23,848 nt of DNA from an uncultured Tessaracoccus sp. Lineage in GTDB: Bacteria; Actinomycetota; Actinomycetes; Propionibacteriales; Propionibacteriaceae. Both the position numbers and the translations under genes were made by a program. Location of the stretch: the NCBI RefSeq assembly GCF_947255005.1, contig NZ_CAMYFI010000032.1, positions 1 to 23,848 of the forward strand, written 5' to 3'. The notes below the pieces were generated by a model that saw only the letters and a list, made by a program, of their open reading frames with translations, was not told the origin of the DNA and did not search any database. Positions 6,138 through 13,536 of the stretch are shown one piece after another (position 1 is the stretch's first letter; every line of letters begins with the position of its first letter).

Positions 6138-8156
6138 ATGAGTGGCGTCATCACCGTGCACCGCGACGACAAAGCGAGCAATGTGGAACTGACGGCCACC
6201 ACCACCGGTCTCGACTTGTTCGGTGACGACCGCACGATTGTCGCGATGCGCGTGAACGGCGAGACGCTCGACCTCCAACGTGAACTGCACGACGGCGACA
6301 CCGTCGAGCCCGTTGCCATCGACTCGTCCGAGGGTCTTTCCATTCTGCGGCACTCCGCGGGGCACGTCACCGCGCAGGCGCTGCAGGATGTGTTCACCGA
6401 AGCCAAACTGGGTATCGGCCCTCCCATCATCGACGGCTACTACTACGACTTCCAGTGCGAACCGCTGACGCCTGAGGACCTCAAACGCGTCGAGAAGAAG
6501 ATGCAGCAGATCGTGAAAGCGAAGCAGCGGTTCGTGCGTCGCGAAGTATCCGACGACGAAGCACGCGCGGAGCTCGCGCATGAGCCCTTCAAGCTCGAAC
6601 TCATCGAAGACAAAGGGTCTGCGGGTGACGAGGACGGATCGAGTGTCGAAGTGGGCGCTGGTCAACTCACCATCTACGACAACGTGAACCGTGACGGCTC
6701 CGTCGCGTGGAAAGACCTCTGCCGCGGGCCGCACATTCCGCACACCGGATACATCCCTGCCTTCAAGCTGATGCGCTCCTCTGCCGCTTACTGGCGCGGC
6801 GACCAGCGCAACGCCAGCTTGCAGCGCGTATACGGCACCGCGTGGGCGACGAAGGACGATCTTAAGGCATACGTCACCAGGTTGGAGGAAGCCGCCAAGC
6901 GTGACCACCGCAAGCTCGGAACGGAGATGGATCTCTTCAGCTTCCCTGACGAGATTGGCTCCGGCCTCGCTGTGTTCCATCCGAAGGGTGCCATCGTGCG
7001 CATGGAGATGGAGGACTACTCGCGCAGACGCCACGTTGAGGAGGGCTACCAGTTCGCGTACACCCCGCACCTCACGAAGGCACGGCTGTACGAAACCTCC
7101 GGGCACCTCGAATGGTACGCCGACGGCATGTACCCGCCAATGCACATGGATGAGGAACGCGACGCCGAAGGCAACATCACCAGGCAGGGTGTGGACTACT
7201 ACATGAAGCCCATGAACTGCCCCATGCACAACCTCGTGTTCGCCGCCAGGGGGCGCTCGTACCGCGAACTGCCACTGCGCTTGTTCGAGTTCGGCACCGT
7301 GTACCGAAATGAAAAGTCGGGCGTGGTGCACGGCCTCACCCGAGCACGCGGATTCACGCAGGACGACGCGCACATCTACTGCACCCGCGAACAGATGCGC
7401 GACGAGCTCGCCTTCCTCCTGAAGTTCGTACTCGACCTGTTGGTCGACTACGGTCTCGACGATTTCTACCTCGAGCTCAGCACCAAAAACCCCGAGAAAT
7501 TCGTTGGTGGCGACGCCATCTGGGATGAGGCCACCGAGGTATTGCGTGAAGTAGCCACCTCCTCCGGGCTCGAGCTCGTCGACGATCCGGGCGGCGCCGC
7601 CTTCTACGGCCCGAAAATCTCGGTGCAGGCGAAGGACGCCATCGGCCGCACATGGCAGATGTCCACCATCCAGCTCGACTTCAACCTCCCCGAGCGCTTT
7701 CAGCTCGAGTATCAGGCTGCCGACGGCACCCGCCAGCGTCCGGTGATGATCCACCGTGCGCTCTTTGGGTCGATCGAGCGGTTCTTCGGCGTGCTCACCG
7801 AGCACTACGCAGGCGCCTTCCCCGCGTGGTTGGCCCCGGTACAGGTGCTGGGCATCCCCGTCGCAGGTGAATTCGAAGAGTACCTTCGCCAGATTCTCAA
7901 CCGTCTCCGCGAGGAGGGAATCCGAGTGGAACTCGACGCCTCTGACGACCGCTTCGCGAAAAAGATTCGCAACGCGCAGAAGGAGAAGGTGCCCTTCATG
8001 CTCATTGCTGGCGGCGAAGACCGCGACGCGGGCGCTGTCTCGTTCCGCTACCGCGACGGGTCGCAACGCAATGGGGTGCCCGTTGACGAAGCCGTACGCG
8101 ACATCGTCGAGTACGTGCGGGCGCGCAACAACGCGAACCCGACGGCGCAGGCATGA
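6138..8156 (+). CDS. thrS: Threonine--tRNA ligase
   Basis: A 672-residue class II aminoacyl-tRNA synthetase that charges tRNA-Thr in the cytoplasm. Domains in order: TGS at 1-65; editing domain with His72/His76 (HSAGH) and Cys195/His199 (CRGPH), so proofreading of mischarged serine should be intact; catalytic core from about 270, with motif 2 around VYRNEKSGVVHGLTRARGF; zinc ligands Cys361 (NCPMH), His412 (DDAHIYC) and His539 (MIHRALFGS); C-terminal anticodon-binding domain from about 570. GAGGAG precedes the ATG by seven bases. The stop overlaps the next gene by ATGA, so it heads the long plus-strand gene train. It is complete with no anomalies. Confidence 0.98.
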   Translation: MSGVITVHRDDKASNVELTATTTGLDLFGDDRTIVAMRVNGETLDLQRELHDGDTVEPVAIDSSEGLSILRHSAGHVTAQALQDVFTEAKLGIGPPIIDGYYYDFQCEPLTPEDLKRVEKKMQQIVKAKQRFVRREVSDDEARAELAHEPFKLELIEDKGSAGDEDGSSVEVGAGQLTIYDNVNRDGSVAWKDLCRGPHIPHTGYIPAFKLMRSSAAYWRGDQRNASLQRVYGTAWATKDDLKAYVTRLEEAAKRDHRKLGTEMDLFSFPDEIGSGLAVFHPKGAIVRMEMEDYSRRRHVEEGYQFAYTPHLTKARLYETSGHLEWYADGMYPPMHMDEERDAEGNITRQGVDYYMKPMNCPMHNLVFAARGRSYRELPLRLFEFGTVYRNEKSGVVHGLTRARGFTQDDAHIYCTREQMRDELAFLLKFVLDLLVDYGLDDFYLELSTKNPEKFVGGDAIWDEATEVLREVATSSGLELVDDPGGAAFYGPKISVQAKDAIGRTWQMSTIQLDFNLPERFQLEYQAADGTRQRPVMIHRALFGSIERFFGVLTEHYAGAFPAWLAPVQVLGIPVAGEFEEYLRQILNRLREEGIRVELDASDDRFAKKIRNAQKEKVPFMLIAGGEDRDAGAVSFRYRDGSQRNGVPVDEAVRDIVEYVRARNNANPTAQA

Positions 8157-8695
8157 GCGAAGTGAACGTCGAAGATCTAGGCGCGCACCCCGGTGTGCCG
8201 GATGCGTTTCAGCGTCTGTGGACGCCGCATCGCATGGTGTACATCGACGGCGAAGGAAAACCGACAAACCCGGAGGAGTGCCCCTTCTGCACGATCCCCG
8301 GGAAGCTCGATGATGAGGGGCTGATCGTGCGGCGCGGCGCGCACGCATTCGTCGTGATGAACCTTTTCCCGTACAACCCTGGGCATCTGCTCGTGTGCCC
8401 CTACCGCCACGTGGCCGCGTACGTCGATGCGACACCCGAGGAGACTGCTGAGATCGCGGAACTCACGCAGCAAGCCATCCGTACGCTCACGAAAGTGAGT
8501 AGCCCAGCAGGGTTTAACGTCGGTATGAATCAGGGCGATGTCGCCGGCGCGGGCATCGCGATGCACCTTCACCAGCACGTGGTGCCGCGCTGGCAAGGCG
8601 ATTCCAACTTCCTGCCCATCGTGGGGCGCACCAAGGCTGTGCCGCAGTTGCTCGATGATGCTCGCCAGCGGCTGGCGGAGGCGTGGCAGGCCTGA
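8153..8695 (+). CDS. HIT-family Ap4A phosphorylase-like protein
   Basis: A 180-residue HIT-fold nucleotide hydrolase/transferase. The active-site triad HLHQHVV is at His138/His140/His142. The N-terminal CPFC at Cys43-Cys46 is a probable zinc half-site. The overall pattern, including PRWQGDSNF after the triad, matches the actinobacterial family of M. tuberculosis Rv2613c, which splits diadenosine tetraphosphate by phosphorolysis (established for that family). Ap4A is a by-product of aminoacyl-tRNA synthetases, so its ATGA coupling to thrS is functionally sensible. The same thrS-HIT order occurs in mycobacteria. Confidence 0.92.
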   Translation: MSEVNVEDLGAHPGVPDAFQRLWTPHRMVYIDGEGKPTNPEECPFCTIPGKLDDEGLIVRRGAHAFVVMNLFPYNPGHLLVCPYRHVAAYVDATPEETAEIAELTQQAIRTLTKVSSPAGFNVGMNQGDVAGAGIAMHLHQHVVPRWQGDSNFLPIVGRTKAVPQLLDDARQRLAEAWQA

Positions 8696-8697
8696 AC

Positions 8698-9522
8698 GTG
8701 AACCGCACGGATCTCCTGTGGACGCTCGGCAAGTACCTTCCTCGGCGTGGTGCTGACGCATTCGCCAAGCTTGCGGCCCCGATCGCGTCGCTGCTGAGGA
8801 TGTCTGCGGTTGACGCGTGGGCCACAAGCGTGGCCCGCGCCACCGGCAGCCTGCCCACCAGGGGGATGCGCCGTCGGCTCATTGAACATTGGGTTCGCAA
8901 CAACCTCTGGTCGCTCAGCTTGGAGCGCTGGAGCGATGCGGAGATCCATCGGGTTGCGCTTATTGCCGACGAGCACGTCGAGCGGCTTCGTAGCTCGCTC
9001 GCCGGTCCAGGGTTGGTACTCGCGCTCCCGCATATGGGATCGTGGGATTTCGCCGGTACGTGGTGCGCCCGCATCGGCATTCCAGTGGTGAGCGTTGCCG
9101 AGCGGCTTCCTGATGGAATGTACGAGCGTTTCCACGCGGCCAGGGAAGGCATGGGGATGAGCATCTTCCCCGTGGACCAGCCGCGTCTGCTGCCCGCACT
9201 TGCCGACGAAGTCCGCGCTGGCAAGATGGTGTGCTTACTCGCCGACCGCGACCTGTCCTCCCACGGCATGAAGGTTCCGTGGCCGGATTCGACGGAGATG
9301 ATTTCCGTGCCGCCCGGGCCAGCCCTGCTGGCGCGCCGAACTGGTGCCGACCTTCGCGTGGCGACGACGCATTTCGCTGGCGGAAGACTCGGCATGACGG
9401 TGTCGCCGCCCATCACTGGAGACACTCCCGACACGCTGATGCGCGGGGTAGTGGCGCACTTCGCCGAGGGTGTTCGTCGACACCCAGAATCCTGGCTCAT
9501 GCTCCGTGAGGCCTTCGTATGA
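8698..9522 (+). CDS. Phosphatidylinositol mannoside acyltransferase (PatA-like)
   Basis: A 274-residue acyltransferase of the LpxL/HtrB-like superfamily, expected to act at the inner face of the membrane and transfer a fatty acid to a PIM mannose. The HX4D catalytic motif is LPHMGSWD, His112 and Asp117. The later LLADRD and PPGPALLARRTGADL segments are typical of the family. The N-terminal stretch 20-45 is hydrophobic enough for membrane association. The start is uncertain: GTG at 8698 has GGCAGG at suitable distance, whereas GTG at 8683 would overlap the HIT gene by 13 bases. The ATGA overlap with pimA and the M. tuberculosis order (Rv2611c-pimA) support the assignment. Confidence 0.85.
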   Translation: MNRTDLLWTLGKYLPRRGADAFAKLAAPIASLLRMSAVDAWATSVARATGSLPTRGMRRRLIEHWVRNNLWSLSLERWSDAEIHRVALIADEHVERLRSSLAGPGLVLALPHMGSWDFAGTWCARIGIPVVSVAERLPDGMYERFHAAREGMGMSIFPVDQPRLLPALADEVRAGKMVCLLADRDLSSHGMKVPWPDSTEMISVPPGPALLARRTGADLRVATTHFAGGRLGMTVSPPITGDTPDTLMRGVVAHFAEGVRRHPESWLMLREAFV

Positions 9523-10535
9523 AGATCGGGATTGTCTGCCCGTACTCCTTCGATCAACCCGGGGGTGTGGGAACGCATGTGCGAGGGCTCGCCCACTGGC
9601 TGCGAAAGCAGGGCCATGAGGTACTGGTGGTAGCGCCAGGTACCGGATCGCCTGAGCCGGGGGAGGTGCTCGTCGGCGACTCGGTGCCTCTTCGGTTCAA
9701 TGGATCGACGGCGCACCTCGCGCTGACGAGGGCGCAGGCTCGGCGGGCGATCTCCGTACTGCGCGAGGCCGATGTGGTGCACGTCCATGAGCCGTTAACG
9801 CCTGGGCTCGCCTTCGCGGTGGCGAGGAACTGCCGGCCGCTGGTGGTCACCCACCATGCAAAGTTCGCGCCCGGCCCCCTTGCTTCGGTGTTGCGGATGC
9901 GCTCTGCCATGATTGGACCGCGCGTGTCCATAGCGGTCTCCGATGGCGCAGCCGCCACAGCCTTGGCGGCGACGGGGAACCGTCCCGAGGTGATCCCCAA
10001 CGGCATTATTCTCCCCGACGAGACGCGCAAACCGTCGCCGAGTCTGCCCGTCGTGTTGTGCATTGGACGCAGGGACGATGCGCGTAAGGGCTACCGCGTA
10101 TTCGAGGCGATGGCAGAGCGCATGTCGCACGAAGCGCGATTCGTCACCCTCGGCCCGGGACGGATGTCTTCGCCTCACGTAGCCGAATACGGCACCGTCA
10201 CCGAGGTTGAGCGCGACGCGTGGCTGCACGAAGCGAGTGTCCTGGTAGCGCCCAACACCTTTGGGGAATCGTTCGGCGTGATCCTCGTCGAAGCGCTTTC
10301 CCATGGGTGCGGGGTAGTGGCATCGGATTTGCCCACGTTTCGCGCGGTAGCTGACGATCCGCGATGTACAAGCTGGTTCCCTCCGGGCGATGTAGAAGCC
10401 GCAGTCGCCGCGCTCAGGCAGCGCTTAGCGATGGGGTCTGACGCGTCAACAGCAAGGACGCTAGCCGCACGCTACACGTGGGAACGCATTGGGCCGCGTG
10501 TCGTCGCAGCCTATGAACAAGCGCGGGCCCAGTAG
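9519..10535 (+). CDS. pimA: Phosphatidylinositol alpha-mannosyltransferase PimA-type
   Basis: A 338-residue GT-B glycosyltransferase of family GT4 that adds the first mannose from GDP-mannose to phosphatidylinositol on the cytoplasmic side of the membrane. The N-terminal domain opens with IGIVCPYSFDQPGGVGTHV, the glycine-rich sugar-acceptor loop of PimA. The C-terminal nucleotide-sugar site has the EX7E motif Glu250-Glu258 in FGESFGVILVEAL. It is about 40 residues shorter than mycobacterial PimA, mainly at the C terminus. ATGA coupling to the PIM acyltransferase gene supports the function. A related GT4 mannosyltransferase cannot be fully excluded. Confidence 0.88.
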   Translation: MKIGIVCPYSFDQPGGVGTHVRGLAHWLRKQGHEVLVVAPGTGSPEPGEVLVGDSVPLRFNGSTAHLALTRAQARRAISVLREADVVHVHEPLTPGLAFAVARNCRPLVVTHHAKFAPGPLASVLRMRSAMIGPRVSIAVSDGAAATALAATGNRPEVIPNGIILPDETRKPSPSLPVVLCIGRRDDARKGYRVFEAMAERMSHEARFVTLGPGRMSSPHVAEYGTVTEVERDAWLHEASVLVAPNTFGESFGVILVEALSHGCGVVASDLPTFRAVADDPRCTSWFPPGDVEAAVAALRQRLAMGSDASTARTLAARYTWERIGPRVVAAYEQARAQ

Positions 10536-10536
10536 A

Positions 10537-11136
10537 ATGGGACGCGTGACGGAGCAACGCTGGGACACCGACCGCGTGTTCACTATCCCCAACGTGTTGT
10601 CGTTTCTGCGCCTGGCCGCCATCCCAGTATTCGTATGGTTGATTCTCGCAGGCCATTACCTGGCTGCGGTGATTGTGCTGGCGGTGTCGGCTATCACGGA
10701 TTGGTTCGACGGCTACCTCGCCCGCACATTGCGCCAGCGCACCAAGCTTGGCGCGCAGCTCGATCCCATCACTGATCGTCTCTATATCTTGTCGACGATC
10801 ATCGCGTTCATGGTGCGAGGCATCTTCCCTTGGTGGTTCGTTGCGATCTTGCTTGCCAGAGACCTCATGCTGCTGCTACTTGTGCCGTCATTGCGACGCA
10901 GTGGGCAGACGTACCTCCCTGTGAATCTCATCGGTAAGGCGGGTACCTTCACGCTCCTGCTCGCCTTTCCGGTCGTGCTGGTCTCGGCTCCAGAAGCTTT
11001 CAATTTCCAGGTGGCTTATGTGCTGGGTTGGGTGATCGCCGTCGTTGGGGCAGGCCTATATTGGGGCGCCGGCTTGCTCTATCTTCGAGAGACAGTACGT
11101 CTATCCCGCGCCCGGCGTGCCGAGGTGAGCCGCTAG
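10537..11136 (+). CDS. CDP-alcohol phosphatidyltransferase, PgsA2/cardiolipin-synthase-like
   Basis: A 199-residue integral membrane enzyme. The CDP-alcohol motif D-x2-D-G-x2-A-R-x8-G-x3-D-x3-D is complete, running from DWFDGYLAR to LGAQLDPITDR. About five or six hydrophobic segments are visible. LDP..DR after the last Asp resembles PG-phosphate or cardiolipin synthases rather than PI-phosphate synthases, and the LPVNLIGKAGTF segment resembles M. tuberculosis Rv1822, whose neighbours are the same DUF881/DUF1290 genes. The likely product is cardiolipin or phosphatidylglycerophosphate from CDP-diacylglycerol. ATG at 10537 directly follows the pimA stop; GTG at 10546 is an alternative start. The next gene begins immediately after its stop. 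Confidence 0.85.
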   Translation: MGRVTEQRWDTDRVFTIPNVLSFLRLAAIPVFVWLILAGHYLAAVIVLAVSAITDWFDGYLARTLRQRTKLGAQLDPITDRLYILSTIIAFMVRGIFPWWFVAILLARDLMLLLLVPSLRRSGQTYLPVNLIGKAGTFTLLLAFPVVLVSAPEAFNFQVAYVLGWVIAVVGAGLYWGAGLLYLRETVRLSRARRAEVSR

Positions 11137-11907
11137 ATGGGGCGTGCGCCAGACGAATCCATGAGCCTTCTGCGTACGCTTACCGAAGGTGCGCTTGAGC
11201 CGGAGTATCAATCGACGCCGGCCCCTCGTCGCAGGCCTGTCGTGTCGTTTATTACCGTGGCCCTGATTGTGTCGTTGCTGACGTACGCGCTGGTCCAGAC
11301 CTTCACGAGCCGCGACGTGCGGGCAGCGGAGCGATCAGCGCTGCTGGCTGAGGTGACAGACGCACAGCAGCACCACAACGCTCTCGAGCAACGCACCCGG
11401 CAGCTCGAAGACGACATCCGCGAGCTCCAACTCACACACTTGGACGACCCACAGGCCCGCGCGCAGCTGGCGCAGGTAGAATTGATCAGCGGCGCCGTCG
11501 CGGTGGAGGGCCCGGGCGTTGTGGTGACCGTCGACGACGCCCCCAACGCCACCGGCACGCAGGGGCGCGTACTCGACTCGGACCTTTCGCAGCTCGTGTC
11601 CGGATTATTCGAAGCCGGAGCAGAGGCCGTTGCGGTGAACGGCCGACGAATCACCTCACGCACACCGATCCGTTCCGCAGGTGCGGCAGTGACCGTCGAT
11701 TACGTGTCGCTGAGTCCGCCGTACCGCGTCGAAGCCATCGGCGATCCGAGCCAGCTTCCCGCGCGCTTCGCCGCGACGCGCGCATCCAACTGGTGGCAGT
11801 ATCTCGTCATGAACTACGGCCTTACACTGGACTTCACACAGTCCGACGGTGACCTACGCTTGCCAGCAGACCCCGGTTTGGGTGTGACGTTGGCGAAAGG
11901 AGACTGA
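11137..11907 (+). CDS. DUF881 membrane-anchored protein, first copy
   Basis: A 256-residue protein with a short cytoplasmic tail, one transmembrane helix at about 34-54, a coiled coil at about 62-108 rich in Gln and Leu, and then the alpha/beta DUF881 domain (VEGPGVVVTVDDAP, then LFEAGAEAVAVNGRRI). This type II layout places the domain outside the membrane. The family sits beside division and sporulation genes in Gram-positive bacteria, but its molecular function is not settled. ATG at 11137 has GAGGTG nine bases upstream; an in-frame ATG at 11161 is an alternative. It abuts the preceding stop and is followed at once by the DUF1290 gene. Confidence 0.9.
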   Translation: MGRAPDESMSLLRTLTEGALEPEYQSTPAPRRRPVVSFITVALIVSLLTYALVQTFTSRDVRAAERSALLAEVTDAQQHHNALEQRTRQLEDDIRELQLTHLDDPQARAQLAQVELISGAVAVEGPGVVVTVDDAPNATGTQGRVLDSDLSQLVSGLFEAGAEAVAVNGRRITSRTPIRSAGAAVTVDYVSLSPPYRVEAIGDPSQLPARFAATRASNWWQYLVMNYGLTLDFTQSDGDLRLPADPGLGVTLAKGD

Positions 11908-12240
11908 GTGTTCGCAATCCTTGGGCTGGCCGCCGGCGTCGTGGTGGGGTTCCTGCTGCAGCCGACGCTGCCGCCGATGCTCACCCCCTATTTTCCCATC
12001 GCGATCGTCGCCGCGCTCGACGCAATTCTCGGCGCCACACGCGCTTACCTGGAGGGCGTCTTCAGTGATCGCGTGTTTCTCGTGAGCTTCCTATCGAACG
12101 TGCTCATCGCCGGACTCATCGTGTTCATTGGCGATCAGATCGGCGTCGGCTCGCAGCTGTCTACGGGCGTCGTGGTGGTGCTCGGCATTCGTATCTTTAC
12201 CAACGCAGCGGCGGTGCGGAGGGCTATCTTCCATGCCTGA
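11908..12240 (+). CDS. sbp: DUF1290 small basic membrane protein (Sbp family)
   Basis: A 110-residue protein with three hydrophobic segments (about 2-20, 25-43 and 55-75, with a further hydrophobic stretch near 85-100). The FPIAIVAALDAILGATRAYLEG region is characteristic of the DUF1290/Sbp family. Sbp is found next to division genes such as ftsZ or divIB in Firmicutes and between two DUF881 genes in actinobacteria, exactly as here. Function is unknown. GTG start with AAAGGAG seven bases upstream, directly after the previous stop. The end overlaps the next gene by eight bases. Confidence 0.9.
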   Translation: MFAILGLAAGVVVGFLLQPTLPPMLTPYFPIAIVAALDAILGATRAYLEGVFSDRVFLVSFLSNVLIAGLIVFIGDQIGVGSQLSTGVVVVLGIRIFTNAAAVRRAIFHA

Positions 12241-13003
12241 GGTCGATCCAAAGCTGGATGAGCGCGCCGACACGCCGCAGCGCACTGCCTCTTCCCGCCA
12301 GTGGCTCAAAGATTTCCTCCGGCCATCGAGAGGTCAAGCCATCGCAGGGGTGGTGCTATTTGTGACCGCGCTGATGGTGACGTGGACGGTGCGTTCACAA
12401 GACGCACAGCCTGAGTTTGCCCAAGCCCGCCAGGAAGATCTTGTGCAGCTGCTCGACACAGTGACGAGCCAGAACCGGGCGCTCGAAACCGAGCTGCGGG
12501 AATTGCAATCGAACCGCGACGAGCTGCTCAGCGGTGCCGATAAAGCCCAATCAGCTCGGGAAGATGCTAGACGACGCCTCGAGCAATTGCAGATTCTCGC
12601 CGGAACTATCCCAGCCCACGGCCCCGGTATCCGCATCGAGATCTCTGCTGAGGCAGGGAAATTGACACCAGAACTCATGTTGAACGCTGTGGAAGAACTG
12701 CGCGACGCCGGTGCAGAGGTGATCGAGATCAACAACCAGGTACGGGTTGTCGTCGACACTGCATTCACCGTCGCCGACGGTGGCGCGTTGAAAGCCGGTG
12801 GCCAGACGTTGACGCTACCGCTGACACTCGAAATCATTGGCGACCCCGTCACCTTGGAGGCGGGCGCGCGTTTTCGAGGTGGCCTCGTCAGCCAGGTGGA
12901 AGGCCCACGCGTAGGGGGCACCGTCAAGATTGCTCAGTTGCATGAGGTGCGTATCGATTCGGTGGTGGAACCTCGTCGATATGAGTTTGCCCGACCCCGA
13001 TAA
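12233..13003 (+). CDS. DUF881 membrane-anchored protein, second copy
   Basis: Also 256 residues and the same layout as the first copy: cytoplasmic N-terminal tail, one transmembrane helix at about 36-54, a coiled coil at about 65-115, and a DUF881 domain with HGPGIRIEIS and ELRDAGAEVIEINNQVR. The two copies differ clearly in sequence, so the duplication is old. They may form a hetero-oligomer around the Sbp protein. ATG at 12233 is preferred because GGAGGG lies about eight bases upstream; the frame is open further upstream only inside the sbp gene. It is the last gene of the close-packed train, with a 50-base gap before garA. Confidence 0.9.
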   Translation: MPEVDPKLDERADTPQRTASSRQWLKDFLRPSRGQAIAGVVLFVTALMVTWTVRSQDAQPEFAQARQEDLVQLLDTVTSQNRALETELRELQSNRDELLSGADKAQSAREDARRRLEQLQILAGTIPAHGPGIRIEISAEAGKLTPELMLNAVEELRDAGAEVIEINNQVRVVVDTAFTVADGGALKAGGQTLTLPLTLEIIGDPVTLEAGARFRGGLVSQVEGPRVGGTVKIAQLHEVRIDSVVEPRRYEFARPR

Positions 13004-13004
13004 G

Positions 13005-13040
13005 GTTGCGTGCGATAGGGTTGACATCACGACACGCAAC
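13005..13040 (+). promoter_or_regulatory. Inverted repeat around the garA promoter region
   Basis: GTTGCGTG (13005-13012) and CACGCAAC (13033-13040) form perfect 8-bp arms 20 bases apart, in the only gap between the DUF881 gene and garA. The space between them contains a -10-like TAGGGT (13016-13021) and TTGACA. This could be an operator flanking the promoter or a hairpin in the leader. Confidence 0.45.
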
Positions 13041-13053
13041 GAAAGGGACTGGG

Positions 13054-13536
13054 ATGAGGTGCATCAAGTGCGGCACGGAGTGCGCTGAGACTGCGAGGTT
13101 CTGCAGTCACTGCGGAGCTCAGCTCGAGCCCTCTTCAGACACGACGTCGACGTTCGCGGCGATTGACGTGCCAACCGACTACGGATCTCCTTCTTCGGTA
13201 GGCGACGCAGCGAAAGGCCTAGCGCCTGGCAACGCACTACTGGTTGTGCGCCTTGGCACCGGCGACGAATCGCGGTTCCTCATCGACGCCGACGTCACCA
13301 CCGTGGGGCGTCACCCCGAATCGGACATCTTTCTCGACGACATCACCGTCTCGAGGCATCATGCTAAATTCGTACGGGTCGACGGGAATCTGTTCTTAGA
13401 AGATCTCGGCAGCCTGAACGGCACCTACATCAACCGCACCCTGATCGACGGACGGGCACAGATCCGCGCCGGTGACGAAATCCAAATCGGTAAGTACCGG
13501 GCCATGATCGTGCTGGGTGATCCTGGGGCCGCCTAA
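13054..13536 (+). CDS. garA: GarA/OdhI-type FHA protein with N-terminal zinc ribbon
   Basis: A 160-residue cytoplasmic signalling protein. Residues 1-22 form a zinc ribbon (Cys3, Cys6, Cys17, Cys20). SDTTSTF at 28-34 matches the ETTSVF-type motif where Ser/Thr kinases phosphorylate GarA/OdhI (Thr30 or Thr31 here). The FHA domain covers about 60-157, with GRHPESDIFLDD at 85-96, SRHH at 100-103 and NGTYINR. In the family, unphosphorylated GarA binds and inhibits 2-oxoglutarate dehydrogenase and glutamate dehydrogenase and activates glutamate synthase. Phosphorylation closes the FHA domain on its own tail and releases these enzymes. ATG at 13054 follows AAAGG. The zinc ribbon is absent from mycobacterial GarA as I know it. 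The next gene starts on the stop codon (TAATG). Confidence 0.92.
   Translation: MRCIKCGTECAETARFCSHCGAQLEPSSDTTSTFAAIDVPTDYGSPSSVGDAAKGLAPGNALLVVRLGTGDESRFLIDADVTTVGRHPESDIFLDDITVSRHHAKFVRVDGNLFLEDLGSLNGTYINRTLIDGRAQIRAGDEIQIGKYRAMIVLGDPGAA

Noticed and set aside
5814..8435. Very long minus-strand open frame (873 codons) across the GNAT, thrS and HIT genes
   Set aside because: It is the antisense shadow of strongly conserved genes in high-GC DNA. Its translation is low in recognisable motifs and rich in His, Arg and Val, as expected from reverse-reading GC3-biased codons.
8514..9788. Minus-strand open frame of 424 codons opposite the acyltransferase and pimA genes
   Set aside because: Antisense shadow; the plus-strand genes carry HX4D and EX7E motifs and are coupled by ATGA.
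10537..11136. Phosphatidylinositol phosphate synthase as the name of the CDP-alcohol transferase
   Set aside because: Adjacency to pimA is tempting, but LDPITDR and the LPVNLIGKAGTF region fit the Rv1822/cardiolipin-synthase type, and its other neighbours are the DUF881 genes.
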